Source: Alkalibacterium pelagium (GTDB lineage: Bacteria; Bacillota; Bacilli; Lactobacillales; Carnobacteriaceae_A). Taken from it: DNA of 64,000 bases. The notes beneath the pieces were generated by a model, which did no database searches, had not been told where the DNA came from, and worked only from the letters and a program-made list of their open reading frames with translations. The translations under genes and the position numbers were made by a program. Below, in pieces: positions 16,980 through 26,700 of the stretch (within the stretch, counting starts at the first letter, position 1; each line of letters opens with the position of its first letter). Location: the NCBI RefSeq assembly GCF_900109325.1, contig NZ_FNZU01000010.1, positions 45,009 through 109,008 on the forward strand, read 5' to 3'.

Positions 16980-18122
16980 ATGAGAGTATACAACCTTGTA
17001 TTACTGAGCGGATTGAGCCTCGCCTTACTAGCTGCATGTGACAATACGGATAACGGGACAGAAGCGGAAAGTGCCTTTATAGATGAACAGGAAGAAGGGA
17101 TTTACGATTCGAGCGGGAGTGGAGCAACTCATTATCTTAGAGAAGTAGAACGAGCTGATCCAACATGGGCTCGAATCTCCTATTCTTCCCGTTTCGCCAG
17201 CAACCTGGATCTGGAATATATAGCAGAACTGACTGATCCAGACGACCTCACCTTTATAATCGATGAGATGATAGAAGGGTCAAATCGCGAGCCAGGAATC
17301 GTTGCTATGTCTGCTCCTTTATATGGGCTGGAAATAGAGTACGTGGACGGTTCTACTGAAGCTTTTCACCTTTGGATCTCACCTGATGGGACACGAGGTA
17401 CGGTAATGGATGCAGCTGAAACACATTATATCTATACCTTTTCTCCAGAAGTATCTGAGCAATTCCTGTCTTTTATTCCTGATGAAGATATTGTTGACTC
17501 GCCTGTCCAGGCTGATTGGATCGATGACAATGCTTTCGGCATGACAGAAGTTATTGTTCCATACTCCGGTCAGACGGTTGACCAGATGATCATGTATTCA
17601 GATTATATCGTCAAAGGCAGTTATGTCAGTGAAGAACCAGCTGATGTTCCCGAGTCCTGGGGAGATGAGAGCATAGCCTACTATTCATTCAAGGTGAACG
17701 AGATATTAAAAGGAGAGCTTGATTCCGAAGAGATTACCATTGGTTACCCGAGGTATTTTGTTCATTGGGTTTGGGATCCGGAAACTGGCGAAGAAATAGG
17801 GATGATCCCAATGGTCGACCCGACCAGGCCGCAACCTGCTCCTGAAGAAGAAATTATCATTTTTTTCAATGAAGGGTTTGAACCTGGTGAGTACTTGTAT
17901 TTCTCTGATGAATCAATCGTTTTTGTCCAGAGTGACGACACTCTTGAAGGTGCCAGTCGGTACTACGATGAAACGTTCGACTCCACTCATACAGTCGAAC
18001 GTTTTGAAGTAAACAATGACTGGGAAGTTGAGATCACTTTAGTCATTGAAAATGAAGATCTGCCATTGGATGATCCATACGCGGGGATGACACTAGATGA
18101 ACTGAAGACGATGATTCCTTAA
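16980..18122 (+). CDS. Acidic lipoprotein of unknown function
   Basis: 380 residues from the ATG at 16980 (AAAGGAGA upstream; the longer frame has no binding site). A lipoprotein signal peptide ends in the lipobox LALLAAC, so the protein should be anchored to the outer face of the membrane by a diacylglyceryl cysteine. Two parts are suggested: residues 40-180 (IDEMIEGSNREPGIVAMSAPLYGLEIEY) and residues 195-370, with YSDYIVKGSYVSEEP, a segment seen in secreted proteins that respond to surface stress. No catalytic motif is visible and it is very rich in Asp and Glu. Monocistronic, with a terminator after it. Confidence 0.75.
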   Translation: MRVYNLVLLSGLSLALLAACDNTDNGTEAESAFIDEQEEGIYDSSGSGATHYLREVERADPTWARISYSSRFASNLDLEYIAELTDPDDLTFIIDEMIEGSNREPGIVAMSAPLYGLEIEYVDGSTEAFHLWISPDGTRGTVMDAAETHYIYTFSPEVSEQFLSFIPDEDIVDSPVQADWIDDNAFGMTEVIVPYSGQTVDQMIMYSDYIVKGSYVSEEPADVPESWGDESIAYYSFKVNEILKGELDSEEITIGYPRYFVHWVWDPETGEEIGMIPMVDPTRPQPAPEEEIIIFFNEGFEPGEYLYFSDESIVFVQSDDTLEGASRYYDETFDSTHTVERFEVNNDWEVEITLVIENEDLPLDDPYAGMTLDELKTMIP

Positions 18123-18139
18123 TATCTAACTCTGATAGG

Positions 18140-18177
18140 AAGCTGATCTGTTAAAAAGCTGCAGATCAGCTTTTTTT
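18140..18177 (+). terminator. Terminator of the lipoprotein gene
   Basis: AAGCTGATCTG (18140-18150) pairs perfectly with CAGATCAGCTT (18162-18172), followed by TTTTTT. Confidence 0.9.
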
Positions 18178-18227
18178 ATTTAAAAATCTGAAGGATTTTT
18201 TTCCTTTCAGCCCTAGAGGTGTTTTTT

Positions 18228-18536
18228 AGATGGTGATTGCCTCATAACTGACTTTTGTGGGGTATTCGTCTGATTATTTAGAGTGCAAATTCCTCATAAG
18301 TACAGGTTACACGGCATCCGTATCTTCTAATCATTACCCCATACCTGATATATCGTACTAATAAGGTATTCGCCAGTTCAGTCTTAACTTAGATGGTTCA
18401 CCAATGAACCATAAAAGAGTTTATGGTTCATTCCCATTGTTTTTTTGACTGAGAATGTACCATATATTTTTATATAAACCATTCGTGTCTTCAATCGATC
18501 GCCTAATGGTTCATAAACTGACATATGGACTATTCG
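18228..18536. repeat. Array A of about 51-bp palindromic units
   Basis: Three clear units share a short imperfect palindrome: AATGAACCATAA/TTATGGTTCATT (18403-18432, perfect), GAATGTACCATATA/TATATAAACCATTC (18453-18484) and AATGGTTCATAAA/CATATGGACTATTCG (18505-18536). Equivalent bases are 51 and 51 apart. Three more degenerate units appear to precede them, ending with ATTCG or ATCCG at 18264, 18316 and 18368 (spacing 52, 52, then 62). The same unit type recurs at 34.57 and 40.6 kb. This fills the 504-base gap between the lipoprotein and the MBL-fold gene. It is not a CRISPR array, because the palindromes differ and the spacers are only about 20 bases. Confidence 0.75.
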
Positions 18537-18584
18537 CCCAAACTTTCCGCCACGACTATCTTCACTCACTCAGTTCCAGCCTAC

Positions 18585-18620
18585 TAAAAAAGCCGAACAC
18601 TACTAATAACAGTGTCCGAC
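18585..18620 (-). terminator. Terminator of the MBL-fold gene
   Basis: GTCGGACACT pairs with AGTGTTCGGC (two G-U pairs) and is followed by TTTTTT on the minus strand, 7 bases after the stop codon. Confidence 0.75.
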
Positions 18621-18626
18621 CTCCTC

Positions 18627-19439
18627 TTATCGTTTCTTGTTCTTCAATTCAGAAGCAGCTAAATCATAATTCTTCCGATGATTCTCTTTCATTCCTTCAA
18701 AAAATTGATAACGGGCTCTGCACTCATCTTCCAGTTTCTCAAAATCTGTTGATAAGTGGCTTAAGTAGTAATCTGAAAAGTTCAAGCGGTCCATAATCTC
18801 TTCTTTAGAGTCAGTCACATTTCCATGTCCGGGCACATGGTAGCTGATGTCGTAATTATCCATGATCGATTGGGCTTTCTTCACTGTCCTCTTATAATCT
18901 TTGTAGCTACTATAGATGAATGGAAACTCGACATCAGAAAGATAGTCTCCTGATAAAAAGAAACAGTAGGGTTCAACTATCGTAAACAAGCCATCTTCCG
19001 TGTGGCCTGGGGCAAGATAAAATTTAAGCGTCACCTCACCCAGCTTCAATAGATCATTATCTGTCGTTATCAGACGGTCGACTGTTGGGTAGCAATGATT
19101 GTAGTCTCTTTCAATGTAATAGCTCCGATCGAATGCCTTCATCTCATCAACGATCTGGTCTTTTCGTTTATTATGATGAAAAGCTCTCGAGGCAATAACA
19201 AACGCATCCGGAAAAGCACCGGCACCTAACAGATGATCATAATCACTATGTGTATAAATGATATAAAGTTTTCTGTCGCCTAGGCGCTCATCGATATAAC
19301 TTCTGATTTCCTTCACTTCTTCAGGAAGCCAGTTTGGATCAGTCATGATTATCGCCTGTTTTGTTTCTATGATCACTGTGGTCGTTTGAAATAATGTACT
19401 TTTGAATACCGTAAGATTTCCATTCTGAAAATGAAGCAT
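18627..19439 (-). CDS. Metallo-beta-lactamase-fold hydrolase
   Basis: 270 residues from the ATG at 19439, chosen because GGAGGAG lies 5 bases upstream; the GTG at 19445 is too close to it. The metal-binding motif HSDYDHL (HxxxDH type), the later histidine in APGHTEDG, the aspartate in LSGDYLSD and the final histidine in VPGHGN give a complete set of ligands for two metal ions. The family includes thioesterases, lactonases and nucleases, so the substrate is unknown. It lies just downstream of the exopolysaccharide operon, but a 60-base gap leaves co-transcription open. Confidence 0.82.
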   Translation of the reverse strand: MLHFQNGNLTVFKSTLFQTTTVIIETKQAIIMTDPNWLPEEVKEIRSYIDERLGDRKLYIIYTHSDYDHLLGAGAFPDAFVIASRAFHHNKRKDQIVDEMKAFDRSYYIERDYNHCYPTVDRLITTDNDLLKLGEVTLKFYLAPGHTEDGLFTIVEPYCFFLSGDYLSDVEFPFIYSSYKDYKRTVKKAQSIMDNYDISYHVPGHGNVTDSKEEIMDRLNFSDYYLSHLSTDFEKLEDECRARYQFFEGMKENHRKNYDLAASELKNKKR

Positions 19440-19500
19440 TTCCACTCCTCCAATTGTCCATCATGATTATCTTAACTATATCACAATAGACCCTTCGCTG

Positions 19501-20922
19501 TTACTGTTCTTTGCTGAATGTGGTCCGTTTCATATCGCCCCACACCTTGCTTTTCTTTCTGTAAGTCAAAAATGCACTGAATCGCCACCAGGCAGTCAGT
19601 TGTCTGTACCCCACATTTTCAATAATGCTGTAAAGCATCAGCAGCAAGTATTCCTTAATTTCCGAATACTTTGAAAAATTGTACTCATCCAGAAGAATGG
19701 CACTCGATGAAAGAAAAATGCCATATAATACGGATACACCAAGGAAAAGCATAAAGAATTCAAAATTTATCAGACCCAGCCAGAAAGAAGCGACGAATGT
19801 CAGATAACCTAAGGTTTCTACTATTGCTCCGAGCATTTCAACAAAAAAGTAGTAAGGCATAGCCAGCATACCGACTATACCGTATTTTGGATTGAACATC
19901 ATTTTCTTGTGTTTGATCATACTGTCCATAAGCCCAATGTGCCATCGTTTCCTCTGGCTTTTAAGAACTGCAGTATCTTCAGGTACCTGTGTCCAGCAGA
20001 CCGGATCAGGAACAAAGACAATCTGATAGGCTTTCCCTTTATCGCGCATCATTCGGTGAATTTTCACAATCAGTTCCATATCTTCTCCGATCGTATCCTC
20101 CGTGTATCCTTCGGCATCAATAACCGTAGTCTTTTTAAAGACGCCAAAGGCCCCTGAGACGATGAGAAGAGCATTGAGACTACCTAATCCCAGACGTCCG
20201 AAGAGAAACGCTCTTAAGTATTCTACTGTCTGGAACCGTGCAAGATTACTTTTGGCCAATCTTACTTTTTCAATGAATCCTTTGTCCACGGTACAATCGT
20301 TGACCGGTCTGACGACACCGCCCGAAACAACGACAGTCGGATCTTCAACAAATGGTCGGATTACTTTGATGAGCGAATCTCTTTCAATAATGGAATCTGC
20401 ATCAATCGAAGTAATGATCGGGTATTTTGACATATTGATACCTGCATTAAGAGCATCTGCCTTTCCTCCATTAGCTTTATCTACAACAACGATATTTTCA
20501 AATAAGGCGGACAGGTACAGTCCATTCACTTCTTTTGTCTTAATTTCCTTTCTATAGGGCATGTCCATTTTAACCATATCGAATTCCCTTATCAGCTGGC
20601 CAAGGGTATCATCTTTTGATCCGTCGTTTACTATAATGAGTTCAAATTCATTATATTCCAGACTCAAGAGGGCTTTAACATTATCAACAATCGTCTCCTC
20701 TTCATTGTAACTTGGCACAACGATTGACAAAGGAGGCGTATATGATGATCCGGCCATATCTGCATAGGACCAGTAACGTTTCTTTTTGCGGTCAATATAC
20801 AACGCTCTGATGGCCACAATAAACAGAATGGCGTAGAACGTATTGATGCTGACCATATAGTATAGAACAAAATAATTGAATCTTATTATAAAAGCACTTA
20901 AAAATTCTGCAATAGCGTACAT
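19501..20922 (-). CDS. Membrane glycosyltransferase family 2 (cellulose/PNAG-synthase type)
   Basis: 473 residues. Two N-terminal helices (about 5-45), a cytosolic GT-A domain, then helices at about 345-440. The processive GT2 signature is complete: VVPSYNEE, ND at 99-100, DAD at 174-176, GED (Asp281) and QRKRW at 323-327. Such enzymes polymerise a sugar and thread it through the membrane. No PilZ domain is present, so any c-di-GMP effect must come through a partner. It is the last gene of a six-gene minus-strand unit that includes a GGDEF protein. The sugar (glucose, GlcNAc or other) cannot be told from sequence. Confidence 0.9.
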   Translation of the reverse strand: MYAIAEFLSAFIIRFNYFVLYYMVSINTFYAILFIVAIRALYIDRKKKRYWSYADMAGSSYTPPLSIVVPSYNEEETIVDNVKALLSLEYNEFELIIVNDGSKDDTLGQLIREFDMVKMDMPYRKEIKTKEVNGLYLSALFENIVVVDKANGGKADALNAGINMSKYPIITSIDADSIIERDSLIKVIRPFVEDPTVVVSGGVVRPVNDCTVDKGFIEKVRLAKSNLARFQTVEYLRAFLFGRLGLGSLNALLIVSGAFGVFKKTTVIDAEGYTEDTIGEDMELIVKIHRMMRDKGKAYQIVFVPDPVCWTQVPEDTAVLKSQRKRWHIGLMDSMIKHKKMMFNPKYGIVGMLAMPYYFFVEMLGAIVETLGYLTFVASFWLGLINFEFFMLFLGVSVLYGIFLSSSAILLDEYNFSKYSEIKEYLLLMLYSIIENVGYRQLTAWWRFSAFLTYRKKSKVWGDMKRTTFSKEQ

Positions 20923-20978
20923 ATAAGTCTCCTAACCTTGTCTTCTGCCTCTACTTGAGCAGCTGTCCCAATTGCCTT

Positions 20979-22034
20979 TTACAATGAACGGGACAGTGCG
21001 TCTTTATCCAGAACTGCACGAGCTGTTTCTCTGGCAAAAGTATCTTCCGAATCCAGCAGCCTGACAAGTGCTGTCCGTCCCATTTCATCATGGTGCAGAA
21101 GCGACTCAGCTGCGTTGCGTCGCACATGCCAGCTGGAGTCCTGCATATATTCAACAAGAACATCTACTGATTTTTCCGACGCTACTTTTCTCAAAAAACG
21201 TGCCAGAAAAGCCCTGACCTCCCAATAGTCATCTCTGACTGCAGAAAACACTGCCTTCAGAAATTCTTCGTCCTCTATGTGACCGATACTATAACTGGCC
21301 TTTAAAGCAGAAATTCTAAGTTCTTTATCTCCGTTTTGTAGCATTTCTCTGATCCACTCAACACTTTCGCTGTACTGTCTCTTTCCAGCTTCTTCAACAG
21401 CGATCGCTTTTAGTTCCTCATGACCAGTTTCAACAACTTCTTTAAGAACCCCACGAATGTCTCCTCTTATCCCCTCCAGCAGAGACAGAATCTGATTTCT
21501 CGTCAGGCTATCTGTTGATGTAACTGCATTAAGAATATCCTTAAGGTATGTGTCATCGGCCAGACTGATCAATGCCTTTGATGTGATGAACAGGAGGTCA
21601 TGGTCACTTTTATTCAGTTGTTTTCTAATTACAGGAGTGAGTGACGTCAACTTGTATTCACCAGCCAGATATATTCCGATCTTCCTGTTCCACACGTTTC
21701 TGCTTTTAATTAGTTTCTCAATATCTTTTTCAAGGGCCTTCCCTTCTTCTAAATCCAGCACCTTTTTCAACCGATTTTGTTCAATATACATATTGTATTG
21801 AAGAAGAAGTGACCGAAAGACTTTCTTTTCAACTACCGTCTGTGGATTTATCGAAAGAGAATCATCCTGACCGGCAATAAATCGAACGAAGGCCTCTTCA
21901 TATTCTTTTCTCACAGGTTCTTTTAAATGATTGAGTCGATTCATAATCATCTTCTTGATCAATACAAAAAGAAACAGAAGGACATTGACTGAAATCAGTA
22001 CTGTCAGCAGTAGCCATACGATGGATGCTGTCAT
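20979..22034 (-). CDS. Membrane-anchored HEAT-repeat protein
   Basis: 351 residues. One transmembrane helix (about 5-27, VWLLLTVLISVNVLLFLFVLI) is followed by a cytosolic alpha-solenoid of HEAT repeats. Examples are LISLADDTYLKDILNAV, LKASYSIGHIEDEEFLKAVF, FLRKVASEKSVDVLVEYMQDSSWHVRRNAAESLL and VRLLDSEDTFARETARAVL, most clearly over 140-345. HEAT solenoids are protein scaffolds. Placed between the GGDEF gene and the glycosyltransferase, it is a natural candidate for the link between signal and synthase. No catalytic motif. Confidence 0.8.
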   Translation of the reverse strand: MTASIVWLLLTVLISVNVLLFLFVLIKKMIMNRLNHLKEPVRKEYEEAFVRFIAGQDDSLSINPQTVVEKKVFRSLLLQYNMYIEQNRLKKVLDLEEGKALEKDIEKLIKSRNVWNRKIGIYLAGEYKLTSLTPVIRKQLNKSDHDLLFITSKALISLADDTYLKDILNAVTSTDSLTRNQILSLLEGIRGDIRGVLKEVVETGHEELKAIAVEEAGKRQYSESVEWIREMLQNGDKELRISALKASYSIGHIEDEEFLKAVFSAVRDDYWEVRAFLARFLRKVASEKSVDVLVEYMQDSSWHVRRNAAESLLHHDEMGRTALVRLLDSEDTFARETARAVLDKDALSRSL

Positions 22035-22047
22035 TTTGAGACCTCCT

Positions 22048-23700
22048 TTACGACGTCAGTAATTTCTTGATTTTATGTTCCAGAACATCCAGAGAAAAAG
22101 GCTTCTCAAAGAAGTCGTGTGCGCCTAATCTTAAACTCTCAAGAACAGATGATTCACTGTGTCTACCCGAAATCATCATAATTTTCGCCGTCCGGTTCAG
22201 CTCTTTTCCTTTAATTCGTTTAAGCACTTCTGTCCCCGTCACTTTGGGAAGCATGATATCAAGAAGGATCAGATCATACTCATTTGCCTCAAGTTTCAGC
22301 AAGGCTTCCTGTCCGTCTTTTGCGTGATCGACATCATAGCCGAGGTAGCCCAGTCTAGTCTGTATAATGCTGACCAGCAGCTGCTCATCATCAACAACGA
22401 GTATTCTGTTCTTTTCAAGTTCCTTCACTTCATTCTGCATGACCGTCAGGTTCTTCCCTTGTTCCTTGGCTGCATATAAGGCTTTATCGGCCTTTTCGAG
22501 CAGTGTAGTTTTCGTCTGTTCTTCTGAAGTATACTCAGCGACTCCTGCACTGAAAGATATTCTGATTGACTCCCCAGTCTGCTTGTCAGTCATATTCAAA
22601 TCATTGACATCTTCCCTCAAATTCTCAATAATCTGTTTCGCCCGGTCCCCTTCACTTTCCGGTATAAGAAGAAGGAATTCGTCTCCTCCAAATCTGAATA
22701 CAGATCCATCTGGTTCAACGTGCGCACGCATGACCTCAGAGAACTTTACAAGAACATCGTCACCTGCTAGATGCCCATATGTGTCGTTGATCCTTTTAAA
22801 ATCGTCAAGATCCATAAATGCCACAGCAAATGGCAGTCTGTTCTCAAGAAACAAATTGCGGTACTTTTCGAATTCATCTAAAAAGTGCTTGCGGGTGTAA
22901 ACACCTGTAAGTTCATCTCTGTTATTCCTGCTGGCATTCAGTTTACTCTTGCGTATCAGTCCATTGATTCGTGCTATCAGTTCATCTGAATCAATCGGTT
23001 TCTGCAGATAATAGTCTGCACCTTCTCTAAATGCTTCGCTTCTAAACTCTTTACTGCTGAGTCCGGTCATGAAGATAATTGGTAGCCGACTGTTGACCGC
23101 CATGATTTCCTTATAGATATCAAGTCCGGATTTTTCAGGCATCACCATATCGAGAATAGCCAAGTCGACTGACGAGACTTTAATATGTTCGAGCGCCTCG
23201 TCCGGTTTATCTGTAATTATCGCTTCGTAACCCTGACTAGTCAGAACCTGATCAAGATAATTGAGCAACGTCACGTCATCATCCAGTACGAGTACTTTTC
23301 CATTGAAGAGTGCACTCTCTTCTTCTTTTTCAGTACTCACAGCATACTCATTTCCTTCCATCAGGATCTGCTCGAGATGCATCTCTACTAAATGTAAAAG
23401 ATGGCCGGTTCCTTTTACCAGTTTCTCCATCACATTCTGAAAATTGGTCTGATGGATCTCACGGTCAGTCATCAGTTCTTCAAGTTCTCCTGCAGTTTCC
23501 GATATTTCCATCAGCTGGATTGTGCCGGCCGTCCCTTTAACTCTGTGGAAAAACTGGTACAATGACTGGAAGTCGTTTTCGTGTCGGTTATTCAGAAACG
23601 CAATCAGATTACGGGAGATATGAGTGAGCTGTTCATTGTGTTCAATCAGAAACTTTCTCTGACTTTTCTTTATCATTTGTTCAAATTTTTCGTTATTCAA
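22048..23700 (-). CDS. Hpt-REC-GGDEF-REC diguanylate cyclase
   Basis: 550 residues from a TTG start with GGAGGG 5 bases upstream. Domain order: histidine phosphotransfer (1-110, HRVKGTAG with His52), receiver 1 (134-250, VLDDD, Asp184, Lys234), diguanylate cyclase (260-422, DELTG, GGDEF at 338-342 intact) and receiver 2 (431-550, VVDDE, Asp481, Lys533). The RxxD inhibitory site expected five residues before GGDEF is absent, so product inhibition is probably lost. Carrying both an Hpt and two receivers on a cyclase suggests that it closes a phosphorelay from the hybrid kinase next door and makes c-di-GMP near the synthase. Confidence 0.92.
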   Translation of the reverse strand: MNNEKFEQMIKKSQRKFLIEHNEQLTHISRNLIAFLNNRHENDFQSLYQFFHRVKGTAGTIQLMEISETAGELEELMTDREIHQTNFQNVMEKLVKGTGHLLHLVEMHLEQILMEGNEYAVSTEKEEESALFNGKVLVLDDDVTLLNYLDQVLTSQGYEAIITDKPDEALEHIKVSSVDLAILDMVMPEKSGLDIYKEIMAVNSRLPIIFMTGLSSKEFRSEAFREGADYYLQKPIDSDELIARINGLIRKSKLNASRNNRDELTGVYTRKHFLDEFEKYRNLFLENRLPFAVAFMDLDDFKRINDTYGHLAGDDVLVKFSEVMRAHVEPDGSVFRFGGDEFLLLIPESEGDRAKQIIENLREDVNDLNMTDKQTGESIRISFSAGVAEYTSEEQTKTTLLEKADKALYAAKEQGKNLTVMQNEVKELEKNRILVVDDEQLLVSIIQTRLGYLGYDVDHAKDGQEALLKLEANEYDLILLDIMLPKVTGTEVLKRIKGKELNRTAKIMMISGRHSESSVLESLRLGAHDFFEKPFSLDVLEHKIKKLLTS

Positions 23701-23736
23701 AATATCCCTCCTGTCTGGTTAGTCCCGACATGCTTT

Positions 23737-26700
23737 TCAGTTGATATGTCCAGACTGTTTCTCCCACAAATCAAGGACAATGACAGACAGATCATTAGGT
23801 GAGTATGGCTTGACAAGGTAGTCTGTCAGATTGAATGTGCCTGCTGTTTCTGCCGTCTTGTCCACTGCAGATGATACGATTATCGGCAAGTCTTTCGTCT
23901 TGTCATTTTCTCTGATTTCACTGATCAGATGCCATCCGGAAACACCATCTTCCAGAATGAGATCCATCACTATACCTATTAGAGGCTGCTGACTGGCAAT
24001 AGAAACGATATTCTGACTGCTAAGATAATGGATTACTCGGAACCCATTGGCTTTTAACGTTTCAGACAACATGGAAGCGAAACTAATATCATCTTCTACG
24101 ATAAGTACTGTTCCTTTTGTTTCAGTCTGCTGATCCATATGAGCACCCATGTCAAGGGTAGAATACTCTGGACTTAATGGAAGACTAATGTAGACGGTAG
24201 TCCCTTCATTTTCTTCAGACTCCAGTCTAATCGTCCCATCATGAGCCTCGATGATGCCTTTGCTTATGGCAAGGCCAAGACCTGTGCCTCCAATTTTTTT
24301 GCTGGCGCTATTGTCTATCCGCTTAAATTTCGTAAACATGTGAGGCAGCTCAGATGATGGAATACCAATACCGCTGTCTGTAATACTGATACTCAGTTCA
24401 TTTCGTCTGTTTTCAAGTTTGATGGCTATCTTACCTCCATCTGGTGAGAACTTAACAGCATTACTGATCAGATTGGTCAGTACCTGAACCATCCGGTCGG
24501 GATCGGCCTGTATGGCAGTAATGTAAGCAGCATCCTGAAGGTAGATGGAATGACTGGTCTTATGTCTGAAACTCTCAATCACTTGCATGATCAGTTCACT
24601 CATGTTGACTTCTGTCTTCTCGTAATCCTGCTTACCTGATTCAATTCTCTGTATATCAAGGAAATCGTTGATCAGGTTAGTCAGTCTTTTCGCTTCTTTG
24701 TAAATAGTCTCAAGATAGCGTTTCTGCTTCTCCGGTTTGAGTTCTTTCATCATCAGCATCTCAGTAAATCCGAGAACGGACGAAAGAGGAGTTCTCAGCT
24801 CATGACTGACCGTACTGACCAGTTCAGATTTCATCCTGTCGATTTCAAATTCTTTTGTAATGTCACGGTACATAAAGATCGTTCCAGTCTTTTCACCGGC
24901 AGTCATGACGGGTGAAGCATAGATTTGTATCTGTCTTTCCTGTCCGTCCTCAATCTGACATCTTATCGAGCTCAGTCTTTTCTGTTCCGGCGCCATCGAC
25001 TGATGGTAGAATGCTTTAAGTTCTTCAGGTTCATTGCTTCGGCTGGTAAACAGGCTGATCCAGTCGGATTCGTTAACAGATTCCTTGTCAAGCAGACCTT
25101 CTGCCCCAGTCAAACGGATAAGAGTATCATTAGCCTGTAGAAGCTCTCCATCTGAAGAGACAAGCTGCAGTCCTTCTCTGACATTCTGGACAATGCTCTC
25201 ATTGAGACTACGTTCCTTAAGCACTGCTTCGTACATGGTGATTCTGCTCCATGCTACATTAAGCTGACTAGTCAAAACAGACAGTTCCTTGAGTTCTTCA
25301 TCCTCAAATGGCTCTCCTTTTCTAGTCACTGCCAGTACCAGATCAAGGTCATCTGTTCCTCCAGATACGGAAATATACAGATCCCAGCAGTTGAAGTCAG
25401 TATCAGCAACGCCCTTTTCAGAACTTGACGCTTGACGCTTAATGATAAACAACTGTTCAGATTTGAGCCTTTCAGCCATTTCTCCATGACCATCTTCTGC
25501 CATGAACCTATCAATCAGGTCTGGTGTCATGTTGACTGATTGATAGTCCTTCTCCTTCAAACTGATCAGCAGGCCTTTATCAAATGTTACTGCGCCTCTG
25601 ATATAGGCTAGTACCTGGTCCAGGAATTCCTGTCTGTCGACTGTTGCCGTCAGCTCTTCATTCAGCTGACTGTACCGTTCGATTTGCTCATTGGATTCCT
25701 GCATCTCTATCAGCATATGCTCCAGCTTGAGTTCATTTTCAATGTTATCAGAAATATCGATGCCAATAAGAATGTATCGGTAAGGTATACCTTTCGAATC
25801 AAGAAACGGTACGATTGTTGCATTGATCCAGTAGTATGACCCATCCTTCTTCTCGTTCTTCATTTTTCCAGTCCAGATTTTTCCTTTAGTGATTGTATGC
25901 CATAGATTTTTGAAGAACCCTTCGTTCTGCTGGTCTGTCTTAAGTATCCGAGTCGTGTTTCCTATCAGTTCATCTTCACCATATTGAGAAATTTTACAGA
26001 ACAAGTCGTTCACACTGACGATCATGCCATTTTCATCTGTAATACACAAAAGTGCAGAGTCATTCAGTGCTTTATTGATTGCTTCAATCTCCACAACGTA
26101 CTCCTGCATCTTCTGCTGACTGAATTCCAGTTCGTCCTGCTGAGCCAGCAGTTCTTCATTCTGACTAGTCAGTTCCTCTTCCTTTTCCTGAACTTCCAAA
26201 GCCAGTTCATTGAACGAGTCAGCCAGCATGTGCAGCTCTTTAAATCTATACTGGGACTTCATTAACCATTCTCTATTCTGTCTAAATCCTGATGTCGCAT
26301 AGATAAAATCATTGATCGGCTGAGTTATATCATTCAGAAGTTTGCGTGTAATATAGACAACAGTCAGAAGGCTGATCAGACCTAAAATCACAAAGCCAGT
26401 AATGAACTGATTCGTCAAGTCGATGGCCTGTTCATACAAGGCATCTCTTTCATCCTGACTTTCCTGAAGATAGGTCTCTGTGAAGGATAAAAACTCATTA
26501 ACTTGAGCATTCGCCCCGCTTCCAGCTAACTCTCTAAGTGATGCATAGTCATCGTCTTCAACATACCCGATTGCTTCAGGGAGAATCGACTGGGTATAAA
26601 TATCATAGAACTCCGCCAACCCTTCTCCTAAAACCACTTCTTCCGCAGTCAATGGTAGAGACTGAAACCTATCGATACTTTCAGACAATTCATCGATGGT

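Noticed and set aside
18391..18536. CRISPR array
   Set aside because: The repeated elements differ between units, are themselves the palindromes, and the intervening sequence is only about 20 bases. No cas genes are nearby.
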